From Mucilaginibacter gossypii (GTDB lineage Bacteria; Bacteroidota; Bacteroidia; Sphingobacteriales; Sphingobacteriaceae), in NCBI RefSeq assembly GCF_900100945.1, contig NZ_FNCG01000014.1:62001-126000 (forward strand): a DNA stretch of 64,000 nt. The letters are read 5' to 3'. The translations under genes were made by a program, and so were the position numbers. The notes under the pieces are model-generated. The model was not told where the DNA came from. It made no database searches and saw only the letters and a program-made list of their open reading frames with translations. Below are positions 63,646-64,000 of this stretch, in pieces (position 1 is the first letter of the stretch; each line of letters begins with the position of its first letter).

Positions 63646-64000
63646 TTAATTTTCATTTGTAATCTCAACCCCATCCCTTATTGCCACTTCAAGTATATCA
63701 ATGTTTATATCTTTTAAATTATTGAACTTAATACAATACCCTGTCACGCTGGCCTTGCCTATCTCTTTTCCATATGTTTGGGGTAAATATTTTTTATCCT
63801 TAATACCCAGGATATAGATAGAAATCCCCGTAGTGTTGGCGCTCATACCAACCTGAAAAAACTCCCTGGTTGTTCCGTTAGCGTATTTTATGGTGTAAGA
63901 TCCATATCCTACGTTAGGGTTGCTAACAATCCGGCCTTCAGCGTTTCTACCATCCTCAAACCATAATTTACATCCCGGTAATATTTGAAGTATATGTCTA
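63646..64000 (-). CDS. DUF1801-like protein, 5' end cut by window
   Basis: The open frame runs from the window edge (no ATG needed inside) to a stop at 63646, so only about 117 C-terminal codons are seen. It includes LPGCKLWFEDGRNAEGR, SNPNVGYGSYTIKYANG, and FFQVGMSANTTGISIYILG, then GKEIGKASVTGYCIKFNNL. These match DUF1801 (YdhG-like) proteins, a small fold of unknown function. An internal ATG at 63846 is not the true start, since the conserved region begins well before it. Confidence 0.75.
   Translation of the reverse strand, partial: RHILQILPGCKLWFEDGRNAEGRIVSNPNVGYGSYTIKYANGTTREFFQVGMSANTTGISIYILGIKDKKYLPQTYGKEIGKASVTGYCIKFNNLKDINIDILEVAIRDGVEITNEN

Overview
The window is chromosomal DNA of a Bacteroidota bacterium. 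It most resembles the Sphingobacteriaceae (Mucilaginibacter or Pedobacter type), which is an inference from gene content. Supporting signs are a SusC/SusD pair driven by a FecI/FecR sigma/anti-sigma pair, many secreted glycoside hydrolases, TAnnTTTG-type -7 promoter boxes with little Shine-Dalgarno signal, Bacteroidota-type T6SS baseplate genes (TssN), and many palindromic intergenic repeats. No tRNA, rRNA, CRISPR array, transposase or prophage was seen.

Layout. 1-4.5 kb: truncated DUF885 peptidase, FadL/OmpP1 porin and a Gly/Tyr-rich lipoprotein. 4.5-11.3 kb: housekeeping (proS, a trans-sulfuration enzyme, a TIGR02757 protein, a nucleoid-associated protein, mnmE). 11.4-14.9 kb: a decayed LuxR-type regulator and an isolated trio of T6SS baseplate-type genes (tssK, tssN, tssG-like). 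15.1-19 kb: a uronate (pectin/alginate) module with a DUF4350 protein, an SDR reductase, kduI and an exported YhcH-like protein. 19.1-20.6 kb: lipocalin and SDR epimerase.

20.7-39.4 kb is a complete polysaccharide utilisation locus on the minus strand, reading FecI, FecR, SusC, SusD, GH78 rhamnosidase, NagX-like membrane acyltransferase/transporter, GH20 hexosaminidase, GH3 and GH92 alpha-mannosidase. A complex glycan with rhamnose, HexNAc and mannose is the likely substrate. 39.7-43.7 kb holds an MhqD/MhqO-like hydrolase/dioxygenase pair and a second GH20.

43.96-52.8 kb is the most striking region. It is a tightly packed plus-strand operon encoding a Hanks-type Ser/Thr kinase with one membrane span, a cytoplasmic FHA-like protein, a 28-residue single-span membrane peptide, a PP2C phosphatase with a periplasmic domain, a 1358-residue fusion of a SEDS glycosyltransferase (RodA/FtsW) with a class B penicillin-binding protein, and an FHA protein. 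The content parallels the actinobacterial fhaA-fhaB-pstP-rodA-pbpA-pknA-pknB operon, but synthase and transpeptidase are one polypeptide.

52.9-64 kb: DUF3050, DUF2071, M48 lipoprotein protease, plsY, nadC, DUF4783, gpmI (GTG start, perhaps leaderless), a lipoprotein whose signal-peptide codons overlap the gpmI terminator, a TPR protein, lon, and a partial DUF1801 gene at the edge. At least six families of palindromic repeats are scattered between genes, and two genes (mnmE and the TIGR02757 gene) carry repeat-like insertions in frame.
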